DNA from: Companilactobacillus suantsaicola
GTDB lineage: Bacteria; Bacillota; Bacilli; Lactobacillales; Lactobacillaceae
DNA length: 64,000 nucleotides
NCBI RefSeq assembly: GCF_004745525.1
Contig: NZ_RKLY01000002.1
Span: 96,881-160,880 of the forward strand
Reading direction: 5' to 3'
The notes beneath the pieces were generated by a model. It did not search any database and was not told the origin of the DNA. It was given only the letters and a program-made list of their open reading frames with translations. Position numbers and translations under genes: made by a program. Below, piece by piece: positions 9,422 to 17,905 of the stretch; the first letter of the stretch is position 1; each line of letters starts with the position of its first letter.

Positions 9422-10414
9422 ATGACATTTTTTAAATACTTGAAAGACCACGTCTACTCCATTTTAATCGTCTTATTTGGGATGACCTTTGTTGAACTAG
9501 TCTTGTTTCTTGATCCCAACGTCAACTTTCATCCCGGTACTTTAATGTACACTTGGGTCTTAGCAGTAATCTTTTTAGTCGCTAACTTGTTTCTTTCCTA
9601 TCACCACAAGAAGGATTGGTATAAGCAACTTGAAGACTATCAAAACGATCTCTCGAAAGAATTAGTCGGTGCCAATAATCACGAACAAAGATTCATCCAA
9701 TCTAAGATCAATAACATTTCTTTGGAATATCGTAACGAATTGACTGACTTGTATCAAAACCAAAAAGATCAACGTGAATACACTGAATCCTGGGTTCACG
9801 ACATCAAAGTTCCCTTAGCAGCTTTGAAACTCTCTCAAGATGATGAGCTCGACAAAGAATTAGTCGCTGAAGAAATTGATCAAATCGATTACTTAGTCGA
9901 CCAAGCTTTGTATTTTGCAAGATTAAATAATTTTTCTAATGACTATTTAATTCAAGAACAAGACTTAAACAATATCGTCAAATCTTCGATTAGAACCAAT
10001 AAGCGGATGTTCATCAACAAACGAATTAGCATCAATTTAGACATTACCGACACAAAAATACTAACCGATGAAAAGTGGCTCAGCTTCATCATCAATCAAA
10101 TCGTTTCAAACAGTTTGAAATACACCGATCGAGGCGGAAAAATCAGTATTTTTACAACCGAAAAAAACGGCAATGTCGAGCTGCACATTAAAGACAGCGG
10201 AATTGGAATTTCCCAACAAGATATCAGCCGAATTTATAACAAAGGCTTCACCGGAACCAACGGCCGCCAATCCGGTAGTAAATCAACTGGGATGGGCTTG
10301 TATTTAGTTAAGAAGATGATCGATAAGTTAGGACATCAGATTGAAGTGAAATCTAAGATAGGACAAGGGACAGAGTTTGTGATTACATTTTTGGACTTGC
10401 CTTATTATAATTAG
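9422..10414 (+). CDS. Intramembrane-sensing histidine kinase (BceS-like)
   Basis: 330 residues. Two membrane segments (about 13-32 and 42-60) with almost no extracellular loop define an intramembrane-sensing kinase that receives its signal from the BceAB-type transporter. The H-box is WVHDIKVPLAALKL with phosphoacceptor His126. ATP-binding boxes are N (NQIVSNSLKYT), G1 (DSGIGI) and G2 (GMGLYLVKKM). It follows the regulator by nine bases. A family B repeat begins immediately after its TAG stop. Confidence 0.9.
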   Translation: MTFFKYLKDHVYSILIVLFGMTFVELVLFLDPNVNFHPGTLMYTWVLAVIFLVANLFLSYHHKKDWYKQLEDYQNDLSKELVGANNHEQRFIQSKINNISLEYRNELTDLYQNQKDQREYTESWVHDIKVPLAALKLSQDDELDKELVAEEIDQIDYLVDQALYFARLNNFSNDYLIQEQDLNNIVKSSIRTNKRMFINKRISINLDITDTKILTDEKWLSFIINQIVSNSLKYTDRGGKISIFTTEKNGNVELHIKDSGIGISQQDISRIYNKGFTGTNGRQSGSKSTGMGLYLVKKMIDKLGHQIEVKSKIGQGTEFVITFLDLPYYN

Positions 10415-10538
10415 AGAGCGTGGAAGCCAACGGTTAGGAGTCAGCAGATAGCCTAGCTTTCCGAATTGCCCGCCGCACTTTGCGGGCGATTTGGGAAGCG
10501 TAGCTATATGTTGACTCCTGTTGGCTGGAACGCGTTTT
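10415..10538 (-). repeat. Family B structured repeat, copy B1
   Basis: It begins directly after the bceS stop (TAG then AGAGCGTGG). Outer arms AGCCAA...AGGAGTCA and TGACTCCT...TTGGCT pair, leaving the family's four-base AACC-type bulge. The inner part pairs GCCCGCCGCA with the TGCGGGCG region. The far end has GGAACGCGTTTT, shared with copy B2. Confidence 0.75.
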
Positions 10539-10727
10539 GACTATATCGCCTAGAACCATGGTTATCCCCAAAAAGAGCCCACTCCATACCCCAACAAACA
10601 CCTCCACCAATACTTGTTTAAACAAAAATCAATATTTTATTAGAAATAATCCATATAGACATCATGTAATCGCTTTTTTAACTATTGTTATTCAAATTAT
10701 AGAATATCTTTTATATAATATTGAATT

Positions 10728-10761
10728 GTGAATGGCATAACTATTGCAAAAAAACATTCAC
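10728..10761. promoter_or_regulatory. Inverted repeat upstream of antitoxin-like gene, possible operator
   Basis: GTGAATG (10728-10734) and CATTCAC (10755-10761) form a perfect 7-bp inverted repeat with a 20-base spacer, 44 bases before the start of a ribbon-helix-helix gene. Such regulators usually bind palindromes in their own promoters. Confidence 0.4.
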
Positions 10762-10804
10762 GAGGATACACTATCAGTGATGGATAACAGGTGGTGACGA
10801 GAAA

Positions 10805-11035
10805 ATGGCAATTATTTCTTTCCATTTGGATGACTGTGATGAAAAGATCATCCGAAACTACGCTAAATCTAAGAACATGAGCATTTCGTCGTTTCTTCGT
10901 TCAGTTGTTGTTGAAAAAATTGAAGACGATATCGACGATGAGCTCTATCAACAAGCCTTGATTGAATCAAAAAATGATCCACGTGATATCACTTTAGATG
11001 ATATTAAAAAAGTTATGGATCAATATTCTGAATAA
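10805..11035 (+). CDS. RelB/DinJ-like antitoxin, DUF6290-type, without toxin gene
   Basis: A 76-residue protein. The N-terminal ribbon-helix-helix (ISFHLDDCDEKIIRNYAKSKNMSISSFL in outline, residues 3-30) binds DNA. The acidic C-terminal tail (DIDDELYQQAL onward) would in RelB/DinJ families wrap the toxin. The GGTGGTGACG region supplies the ribosome site. A terminator follows 14 bases after the stop, and no toxin frame lies on either side. It is therefore an orphan antitoxin or a stand-alone RHH regulator. Confidence 0.75.
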   Translation: MAIISFHLDDCDEKIIRNYAKSKNMSISSFLRSVVVEKIEDDIDDELYQQALIESKNDPRDITLDDIKKVMDQYSE

Positions 11036-11048
11036 ATTTTATATATAG

Positions 11049-11092
11049 AAAAAGGTAGTAAATCTTTTTATGGATTTACTACCTTTTTTGTT
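11049..11092 (+). terminator. Terminator of the antitoxin-like gene
   Basis: AAAAGGTAGTAAATC pairs with GGATTTACTACCTTTT over about 14 bp, followed by a T run. Confidence 0.85.
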
Positions 11093-11173
11093 TTTTTCGT
11101 TTATAACCATTATTCTTTTTGGTAATTGTATTAGTTCTTTTGGTTTATAACCATTGTTCTATGCTGAATAGCC

Positions 11174-11301
11174 AAAACGCGTTCCGCAGGGGCAACTCCC
11201 TCCGAGATAACAAAATTTCAGAAATCACCCGCAAAGTGCGGCGAGCAATTCCTGAAATTACGTTATCCTCCGGGAGCTGACCGCCCCTGCTACACGCTCT
11301 A
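11174..11301 (+). repeat. Family B structured repeat, copy B2
   Basis: Outer arms GCAGGGGC/GCCCCTGC, then CTCCC/GGGAG, ATAAC/GTTAT and AATTTCAG/CTGAAATT, with an inner CCCGCAAAGTGCGG hairpin. Its CTCTA end overlaps the TAG stop codon of copB (AGAGCG read from the copB side). The other end, AAAACGCGTTCC, matches B1. Confidence 0.78.
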
Positions 11302-13335
11302 CATTTTGAGCATCAAAGCATTCACAGCCACAACCACCGTCGACAACGACATCACAACTGCACCAACGGCTGGGCTTAACACGAATCCTACTCCTGCTAA
11401 GATTCCGGCTGCTAATGGTATTGCTACGATATTATATCCTGCTCCCCACCAGAGATTCTCAACTGTTTTGCGATATGTATTATGTGATAGTTTCAAGAAT
11501 TTGATAATATCACTGGGATCACTGTTATACAAAATTACATCGGCTGAATCGATTGCTACGTCGGTTCCGGCTCCGATGGCAACTCCGATTGTGGCGGCTG
11601 CTAAACTTGGAGCATCATTGATTCCATCTCCGACCATGATGACGTGATGACCAGATAATTCCAAATCTTTAATAACTCTATTTTTATCTTCCGGTAACAG
11701 TTCAGCCCGAAATTCCTCAATTCCCATTTGCTTGGCCATAGTGGCTGCGGCAGCTTGGTTATCACCAGTCAACATAATCGGTGTGATATTTCTAGCTTTG
11801 AGTTCCTTGATAAATTCGACGGTATTAGGCTTGATCTTATCACCTAAAGCGACGAAACCAAGAACTTGTTTGTCTGTGACCAAATAACTGATGGTATTAC
11901 CTTTATCTAAGTAAGTCTTTACTAGCTTATTATCAACCGGAATATTTTCCTTCTTCAAATACTTCAAGTTAACTAAATAATAAGTCTTTTCAGCAACTCT
12001 ACCACTCATCCCGTAACCCTTGATAGCTTGAACGTCTTCAAAATCTGTGGCAGAAACCTTTTTGTCTTGTGCATATTTGACAATACTATTTGCGATTGGA
12101 TGACTAGATCCATTCTCTAAACCACTAACGAGTGACAACAATTTATCCTCAGTTAGATCACTCAAGCTGATCACACCGTTAACTGTAAATTTACCCTCAG
12201 TTAAAGTTCCGGTTTTATCCATAGCAATATAGTCAATTTTACGACTATTTTCCATAGCTTGATTGTCACGAATAATCAAACCATTTGTGGCGGCAATCGA
12301 CGTACTACGCGACATAACTAGTGGAATTGCCAATCCTAAAGCGTGCGGACAAGCAATGACTAAAACGGCCACTAGACGATTCAAAGCCGTGTTCATGTCA
12401 CCAAAAATCAGCCAATAAACAAAAGCAATAATTCCCACGGACAAAGCTGCATAGAAAAGCCAACTAGATACTTTATCAGCCAATTTTTGTGTCTTCGAAC
12501 GATTGTTTTGTGCATCCGCAACCAATTTGCTGATCTGTGATAAATATCCTTCATGGGCAGTTTTATCGACTTTTACCCGGATAGTACCCTCGCCATTGAT
12601 TGATCCACCAACGACTTTACTACCGACGTCCTTTTTAATGGCTTTTGATTCACCAGTGATCAATGACTCATTGACGTAACTATTGCCACTAATGATATGT
12701 CCATCGAGTGGAACTGATTCACCAGCTCTAATCTCGACCACATCATCTTTTTTGACCATTGAAATATCATGATCCATCGTTTCATTTCCGTGAACCATAT
12801 GAACCTGGTCAGGAACTAGTGTCGCAATTTTTTGTAAAGCATTACCGGCACTCATGGTAGACTTCATTTCAATCCAGTGACCTAATAACATAATCACGAT
12901 CAATGAAGCTAATTCCCAAAAGAAATCCATAATGTGATTTGGTGAATGAACTAAATTATTCATCACAAAAGCATACAAACTATAAATATATGCCACACTG
13001 ATTCCCATTGTGATCAGTGTCATCATAGCTGGTTGCTTTGAAGCAAGTTCTCCTTTAGCCCCAGTGATAAATGGTTTACCACCATAGAAGAAAAGGATCG
13101 TTGCCAAAACTAAAACTATCCAATCAGAACCTGGAAAATGAACTTGAAATGGCAGATTTAAGCCCATGAATGGTGACAGGATAAATACTGGTATTGCTAA
13201 AACAAGCGAAATCCAAAACTTTTTCTTTAAGTCCCCCATGTCCATCATATGACCGCCGTGCATCATCATATGGTCATTTGACATATCCATATTAGACATA
13301 TCGTGATCCATCTTCATTCCATCCATATCTTTCAT
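11299..13335 (-). CDS. copB: Copper-translocating P-type ATPase (CopB type)
   Basis: A 678-residue P1B ATPase that exports copper at the expense of ATP. The N-terminus is a Met/His-rich metal-binding tail (residues 1-33, many DHDM/MDM words) instead of a CxxC domain. The transmembrane ion motif is CPH (ACPHALGLAIPL), the CopB signature. The phosphorylation loop is DKTGTLTEG, the hinge GDGINDAPSLAAA, and about eight membrane segments are visible. ATG 13335 overlaps the copY stop by four bases (ATGA). The stop codon is embedded in repeat B2. Confidence 0.93.
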   Translation of the reverse strand: MKDMDGMKMDHDMSNMDMSNDHMMMHGGHMMDMGDLKKKFWISLVLAIPVFILSPFMGLNLPFQVHFPGSDWIVLVLATILFFYGGKPFITGAKGELASKQPAMMTLITMGISVAYIYSLYAFVMNNLVHSPNHIMDFFWELASLIVIMLLGHWIEMKSTMSAGNALQKIATLVPDQVHMVHGNETMDHDISMVKKDDVVEIRAGESVPLDGHIISGNSYVNESLITGESKAIKKDVGSKVVGGSINGEGTIRVKVDKTAHEGYLSQISKLVADAQNNRSKTQKLADKVSSWLFYAALSVGIIAFVYWLIFGDMNTALNRLVAVLVIACPHALGLAIPLVMSRSTSIAATNGLIIRDNQAMENSRKIDYIAMDKTGTLTEGKFTVNGVISLSDLTEDKLLSLVSGLENGSSHPIANSIVKYAQDKKVSATDFEDVQAIKGYGMSGRVAEKTYYLVNLKYLKKENIPVDNKLVKTYLDKGNTISYLVTDKQVLGFVALGDKIKPNTVEFIKELKARNITPIMLTGDNQAAAATMAKQMGIEEFRAELLPEDKNRVIKDLELSGHHVIMVGDGINDAPSLAAATIGVAIGAGTDVAIDSADVILYNSDPSDIIKFLKLSHNTYRKTVENLWWGAGYNIVAIPLAAGILAGVGFVLSPAVGAVVMSLSTVVVAVNALMLKM

Positions 13336-13754
13336 GCTAAATCAGCCTCCAAACAGTTACATTCAACTTCTTCTGGAGCAGTTTTTTGTTTTTCTTGTAA
13401 AACTTGCATTATTCCAGAAATATCGCTTTGAGAAATCTCCGAGGTTTCAACTAATTCTTTAATTGCTGAACCCTTTTTCATACAACAAAGATTATCGAAT
13501 AAGTTATTTACACTTTGATTAATAGCCGAGTCCTCACTGATCAGTGGCTTATATATAAATGGGCGACTAGTTTCATCAGCCTTCAAGAAGTTTTTTTTCT
13601 GTAAACGAATGATCAGGGTCTTAATCGTGGCAGCTTTCCAATCCATCTTTCGTTCCAAAACATCAATAACTTGTTTACTAGTTGATTGCCCTAAGGTCCA
13701 AATAATCCTCATTACTTGCCATTCAGCTTTACTCATCGTTTCAATTTCCTTCAT
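13332..13754 (-). CDS. copY: Copper-responsive repressor CopY/TcrY family
   Basis: A 140-residue BlaI/CopY winged-helix protein (residues 5-75: SKAEWQVMRIIWTLG, KTLIIRLQKKNF). The copper-sensing C-terminus is reduced. Enterococcal CopY has two CxC pairs, whereas here only ECNC remains near the end, plus a CC pair around residue 90. It starts the copY-copB operon behind a GGAGCG site, with cop boxes just upstream, so it should repress its own operon until copper displaces zinc. Confidence 0.88.
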   Translation of the reverse strand: MKEIETMSKAEWQVMRIIWTLGQSTSKQVIDVLERKMDWKAATIKTLIIRLQKKNFLKADETSRPFIYKPLISEDSAINQSVNNLFDNLCCMKKGSAIKELVETSEISQSDISGIMQVLQEKQKTAPEEVECNCLEADLA

Positions 13755-13776
13755 AACTTCACGCTCCTTTTAGGTT

Positions 13777-13819
13777 TACAATTGTAATCTTTCTCAACAA
13801 AATACAGTTTACATCCGTA
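13777..13819. promoter_or_regulatory. Two cop boxes (CopY operators)
   Basis: TACAATTGTA at 13777-13786 matches the CopY consensus TACAnnTGTA exactly. TACATCCGTA at 13810-13819 matches with one difference. They lie 23 and 56 bases upstream of the copY start, as expected for an autoregulated cop promoter. Confidence 0.85.
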
Positions 13820-13971
13820 AACGAAGTATGTAAAGTCATATGCTTGTTTTCATTTTTAAAGCAAATAAAAATACCGTATATAATATTTTTATATCTCATA
13901 TTATATACAGTATTTAACATTTTTAATATTTTTTTGCATTATAGTTTAGTTATTTTATTACGACTTGCTTT

Positions 13972-14457
13972 CTAATCCTTCCGGTCAACATGGGAAAGTC
14001 TTAACAGCTGATTTAAATGTTCTGCATTATTTTTATCTAATTTCGAACCATTATTCATGTTGGCAAAAATTATGTCATTAACCGTACGTCCAGCAATCAC
14101 TTGTGGGGACAATTTTCCTTCATTCAAATTTTTGCCAGCGACCATTAATGCTTTAAGTACCTCTGTATCAAAGTTAGGCTTTTCGGATAAAGAATTATAC
14201 ATTTCATTAACAAGTTCAAAAACTTGTTCATAAATTGATTCCTCTTGATTCTTATCTTCATTTTGATATGACAAAATATCTCCTGGTTGACAATCTAACT
14301 CCTGACAAATTTTATCTAGCGTCTCAAAGCGAACTCCTTTTGCTTTACCTGTTTTAAGAATCGACAAGTTAGTTGGTGTAATACCAATTTTTTTAGCGAG
14401 TTCTTTTGAAGACATCTTTTTCTTTAACATTACCAAATCAAGGTTTATCTTAATCAT
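13972..14457 (-). CDS. XRE-family helix-turn-helix regulator with extra C-terminal domain
   Basis: 161 residues. Residues 1-66 are a YozG-type Cro/C1 HTH (LAKKIGITPTNLSILKTGKAKGVRF in outline, ending CQPGDILSY). The last 90 residues form an unrecognised acidic helical tail absent from the paralogue at 47438. It is the last gene of a DUF2975-XRE operon and starts nine bases after the frameshifted membrane gene. Confidence 0.85.
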   Translation of the reverse strand: MIKINLDLVMLKKKMSSKELAKKIGITPTNLSILKTGKAKGVRFETLDKICQELDCQPGDILSYQNEDKNQEESIYEQVFELVNEMYNSLSEKPNFDTEVLKALMVAGKNLNEGKLSPQVIAGRTVNDIIFANMNNGSKLDKNNAEHLNQLLRLSHVDRKD

Positions 14458-14466
14458 TCACATCAC

Positions 14467-14996
14467 CTATATCACGGTATCTGAATCATGTTGCAATTCA
14501 TAACCATACTTAAATACTAGATATAACATATAAATAATTGCTAAAAGTATTAAGTAACTAACAATTTGTCCCCATGAATTACTAAATATCGCACTCAAAT
14601 TTCTACCGTTACTGTAAGAAAAGAATAACATGCTAACGATATTACCTAAAATAAACACCGAAACAGATCCCAATATCCACTTCATTTTATCAACATTTTC
14701 CTTAACAAAAAATCACGTAAAGCAATATTATCAATAATTTTCTTTAAAGCACGTAAAGCAAAAACAATACTTACTAAAATAATTAATGCGTTAATCCCAC
14801 TAAGTTGCAACATTCCCTGGCTCAAGTGTGATGGTTCTAAAACATACTTGTTAAGTTCCATTTTAGCTTCGCCTGAGACAAAGAAAACCATGATATTAGC
14901 AAAAATTAATCCTGCCATGGCAATCCAACAAAAGACTTGTGCAACCACTGTCAAAATAGATAACACTTTTAAAATAAGGTCCGACAATTTTTTCAT
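14467..14996 (-). pseudogene. DUF2975 membrane protein, frameshifted in a T run (pseudogene or -1 frameshift gene)
   Basis: Two frames together encode one DUF2975-like protein of about 176 residues with four membrane segments, comparable to the intact 157-residue paralogue at 47638. Frame 1 (14682-14996, 104 aa) is normal to NIALRDF and then ends early. Frame 2 (14467-14685, 72 aa) carries the last two membrane segments. They join at TTTTTTG (minus strand of 14706-14712). Slipping one base back there restores F-VKENVDKMKWIL, which aligns with the paralogue. The heptamer is a canonical T-TTT-TTG slippery site in the correct phase. The ATGA overlap at 14682-14685 could also allow restart. Confidence 0.75.
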
Positions 14997-15235
14997 AATT
15001 AATATCCCCCTATTTCGTATTCTAGTACAATTAAGTATATTTGTTAATCAATATTTCCATATTGTTTTACGATATTTAATTAATGCGTTAGAAAATCATT
15101 TTTGGAAAAGGTATTTACTAAAAAAAAATCAAAATCTCCTATTTTTACTTTGATAAATAAATGAGCTTAGGACATAATTATTTTTAACTCCTAGACTTGC
15201 GGCATAAACGCGGAACGTAACTTAGTAATTTCTTC

Positions 15236-15295
15236 TTAAAACAAATAGACCAAGGTAATCGCTTCTTGATTACCTTGGTCTATTTGACTTAATGA
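15236..15295. terminator. Long perfect hairpin, terminator-like
   Basis: AAATAGACCAAGGTAATC pairs with GATTACCTTGGTCTATTT around the loop GCTTCTT. Half of the same sequence recurs at 40.465 kb, so it is a small dispersed hairpin. Confidence 0.55.
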
Positions 15296-15328
15296 TCGAA
15301 TGACCCTTTTATGTCCCGCTCTCTATCT

Positions 15329-15455
15329 GAAACGAGTTACACAAGAGCAACTCCCTCCGAGATAACAAAATTTCAGGAATCACTCGCAAAGTTCGACGAG
15401 CGATTCCTGAAATTACGTTATCCTCCGGGAGCTGAACGCTCTTGTTCCACTCTCT
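15329..15455 (+). repeat. Family B structured repeat, copy B3
   Basis: Outer arms ACAAGAGC/GCTCTTGT, then CTCCC/GGGAG, ATAAC/GTTAT and TTTCAGGAAT/ATTCCTGAAA, with an inner CTCGC...GCGAG-type hairpin. Flanks GAAACGAGTTAC and TCCACTCTCT are the family ends. It lies in tandem with B4, four bases apart. Confidence 0.78.
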
Positions 15456-15459
15456 ACTT

Positions 15460-15583
15460 GAAACGAGTTACACAAGCCAGACTCAGCCATATAGCTACAT
15501 TCCCCAAATCACACACAAAACCGGTGTGCAATTTGGAGAATTAGGCTATCTGTCTGAGTCTAATCGGGCTTGTTTCACTCTCT
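15460..15583 (+). repeat. Family B structured repeat, copy B4
   Basis: Outer arms ACAAGCC/GGCTTGT and AGACTCAG/CTGAGTCT, then ATAGC/GCTAT and ATTCCCCAAAT/ATTTGGAGAAT, with the hairpin CACAC...GTGTG. The arms differ from those of the adjacent B3 but complementarity is kept. Its CTCTCTG end is six bases from the nrdJ stop codon. Confidence 0.78.
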
Positions 15584-15588
15584 GTTTT

Positions 15589-17829
15589 TTATCTAATTGG
15601 GCAAGCGCCACCAGCACAGTCTGATTGGTCAACTAACTCAATATCTTTTTTATCATGATTATCTGTTTGTTCTGCGAATACTTCAGCCACGTTTTCGTTA
15701 ACTTCGGATTCACGTTCTTGATAGACTTCCTTATTGATTGGTTCCTTAGGAGCTTGCTTGAAGCCTGAACCAGTGTATGGCAATAGTGAAGTTGATTTTG
15801 TTACGTTTCTGTATTGGTACATCAAGTCAGCGATTTGGTCGCCTTCCTCTGGTTGGAAAGTGATCGTACAACTTACGGCGTTATCTGACCAATAAGTTTG
15901 TAAGAAGGCCTGTGTAGCAAATTGTTCAGCAATTGAAACTGATCCAGCTGAAGCAAAGTTAGGATCATCAGCGTTAGCAGCTCTAACTGGGAACTCAACG
16001 CACATTGTATGTTTTGTATAGACATCAGGTTCGATCTTGTATCCACAAGCTTTCAAAGCTGGTAGTAGTGGATCTGAGTCTTGGAATCTGATTCTTTGAA
16101 TTAAGTAACCTGCATAATGGAAATGCATACCTTCGGATACACCAGCAAGTTTAGCAACTGTACCTGATGGTTTAACAGTTGTGTGCTTAACTGAAGCCTT
16201 GCATCCTAATTCCTTTGAGTACTCCTTGTCAGCTGTTACGACAGATTGATATAAGTCATCAAACTTGTTTGCAACACGTTGATCGTAAATAGGTTTTTGA
16301 ATTTCTTTTCCTGTTTCAGGATCAGTGGCAGTTTCAAAACCAGTCACAACACGATTACCAAATGTTGTCAAAATCCAGTCTTGAATACCAGACATTGAAA
16401 CACCGATACGACGATTCTTTTGAATAACATTACGTGATACTTCCCAGTCATAATTACTGAAGGTAACACGTTTAGTATATCTAGCAGCTAATCTGAAGGC
16501 TTCTTCTAGTGACCAACCTTGTTCTTGAGCAATCAATGGGAAAACCTCAAATAAGTTACATGGTTCACCATTACTCAATGAAATTTCACCACATGGGTTA
16601 GTACCTTCAACGCCATCATCAATTCCTGGTTGATAACCATCAATCGCACGTCCGTAGTTACGTGACAATTCCAAGTTAACGATACCAGGTTCACCATTAT
16701 GAGTGATTGAGTCAGCAATTGGAGCATATTGGTTGAATTTTGAATCAACAGCCACACTGTTATTTGAAGCCCAACGGTGATGGTAAAGCTTGTCTTGGTC
16801 TTGTTTCATGGTGATGAAATCATCATCAGTAGCGCCACCTAAAGCAAGTTCAGCCGAACGACGAACGTTACCAGCAACAACAGTTTTACCAATCAAGTTA
16901 CCCATATCAGTACAATCAACTGAAGTCAATTTACGACCAACCGTATTGTTCAAAACTTCGTTGATATCAAAGAACATTTCGATCAATGGCACTGGACCTG
17001 ATGCAGTTCCACCGAAACCTTTGATTTTTTCACCCTTAGCACGAATCTTAGTAATATCAAGAACAACGTGATCCAAACCATCATTAGTACTGTTAAAGTG
17101 GGCATCGATCATATTGGCATTCCCAATCACCCAGCCTTCACGAGTATCTGGCAAGATATAATTACGGGTATTTTCTAGGCTGTGAGTCTTTTTCCATTCG
17201 TCACGGTCAATTGCACCAGCTTCAAGAGATTCTTTGTAAGAAGCACTCTCTTTGCCAATAAGGACCGTTAAATCAACCTTGTTGTCGACAACTGGCATCA
17301 ATTTCATATTACTTGGGACGACAGAAAAACCAACGCCGCCACCCTTCATCAATTGATCAAACATAAATGAAAATGGCATTGAAACTGCCAATTGATCTTG
17401 TTTTAAGTATGAAGGAACGATATGACTGTCACCATATTTTTGTGGTCTAACAGCAACGAACCAACAATTGTTCAAAGCATCCCCGTTACGATCTTGATAA
17501 TCAGTACCAGAAATCCAAAGATTACGGCCAGATGGAGTTGCAGCAAGTCCATAGACCAATTTATATAATTCTTGTGCTTCATTAACTAATCCAGCATATT
17601 GTTCATCAGTTATTTCAGCATCTTTTAGTCGAGGATCAAGGTTGATGTTACCTTCGATCACACGTTTAACCGTTTCAGACCAGTTTTCTGTTCGGTTTAA
17701 TTCAGGAATCCAACGAGCATAAGTTCTCTTGTAAGTAACCCAGCCTAATTCGCCCCAGTGGGGTTTAATTGTTTTTTTAACTTCGTCGATAAAGTCATCT
17801 GACAAAATAATTTTATTAATAGTTCTCAT
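15589..17829 (-). CDS. nrdJ: Adenosylcobalamin-dependent ribonucleoside-triphosphate reductase (class II)
   Basis: A 746-residue enzyme that reduces ribonucleoside triphosphates to deoxy forms using a B12-generated thiyl radical, the class typified by the Lactobacillus leichmannii enzyme of nearly the same length. Recognisable parts are the N-terminal ATP-cone-less start, the NPCGEISLSNGEPCNL active-site loop with the radical cysteine, and the C-terminal redox pair in DCAGGACPIR. Start ATG 17829 has GGAG nine bases upstream; GTG 17835 is too close to it. Two NrdR-type boxes precede it. It needs cobalamin, and no cobalamin gene is in the window. Confidence 0.93.
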   Translation of the reverse strand: MRTINKIILSDDFIDEVKKTIKPHWGELGWVTYKRTYARWIPELNRTENWSETVKRVIEGNINLDPRLKDAEITDEQYAGLVNEAQELYKLVYGLAATPSGRNLWISGTDYQDRNGDALNNCWFVAVRPQKYGDSHIVPSYLKQDQLAVSMPFSFMFDQLMKGGGVGFSVVPSNMKLMPVVDNKVDLTVLIGKESASYKESLEAGAIDRDEWKKTHSLENTRNYILPDTREGWVIGNANMIDAHFNSTNDGLDHVVLDITKIRAKGEKIKGFGGTASGPVPLIEMFFDINEVLNNTVGRKLTSVDCTDMGNLIGKTVVAGNVRRSAELALGGATDDDFITMKQDQDKLYHHRWASNNSVAVDSKFNQYAPIADSITHNGEPGIVNLELSRNYGRAIDGYQPGIDDGVEGTNPCGEISLSNGEPCNLFEVFPLIAQEQGWSLEEAFRLAARYTKRVTFSNYDWEVSRNVIQKNRRIGVSMSGIQDWILTTFGNRVVTGFETATDPETGKEIQKPIYDQRVANKFDDLYQSVVTADKEYSKELGCKASVKHTTVKPSGTVAKLAGVSEGMHFHYAGYLIQRIRFQDSDPLLPALKACGYKIEPDVYTKHTMCVEFPVRAANADDPNFASAGSVSIAEQFATQAFLQTYWSDNAVSCTITFQPEEGDQIADLMYQYRNVTKSTSLLPYTGSGFKQAPKEPINKEVYQERESEVNENVAEVFAEQTDNHDKKDIELVDQSDCAGGACPIR

Positions 17830-17856
17830 TAACACTCACTCCAGGATTAAATTTCG

Positions 17857-17905
17857 ATACTATATATAGTACCCTCTTTTACTTTTGATAACAATATATA
17901 GTGTT
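17857..17905 (-). promoter_or_regulatory. Two NrdR boxes upstream of nrdJ
   Basis: ATACTATATATAGTAC (17857-17872) and AACAATATATAGTGTT (17890-17905) resemble the NrdR consensus ACACwATATATwGTGT. They are 33 bases apart, about three helical turns, the usual arrangement for this ATP/dATP-sensing repressor. Confidence 0.75.

Noticed and set aside
10434..10625. 63-codon minus-strand frame with a hydrophobic N-terminus and basic C-terminus
   Set aside because: Most of it is read from the arms of repeat B1, it begins with TTG without a usable ribosome site, and no related protein is apparent.
15168..15316. Possible small element with GGACATAA/TTATGTCC ends, like the IS1182 end at 63.68 kb
   Set aside because: Only eight matching bases at each end and no target duplication; too little to call a remnant.
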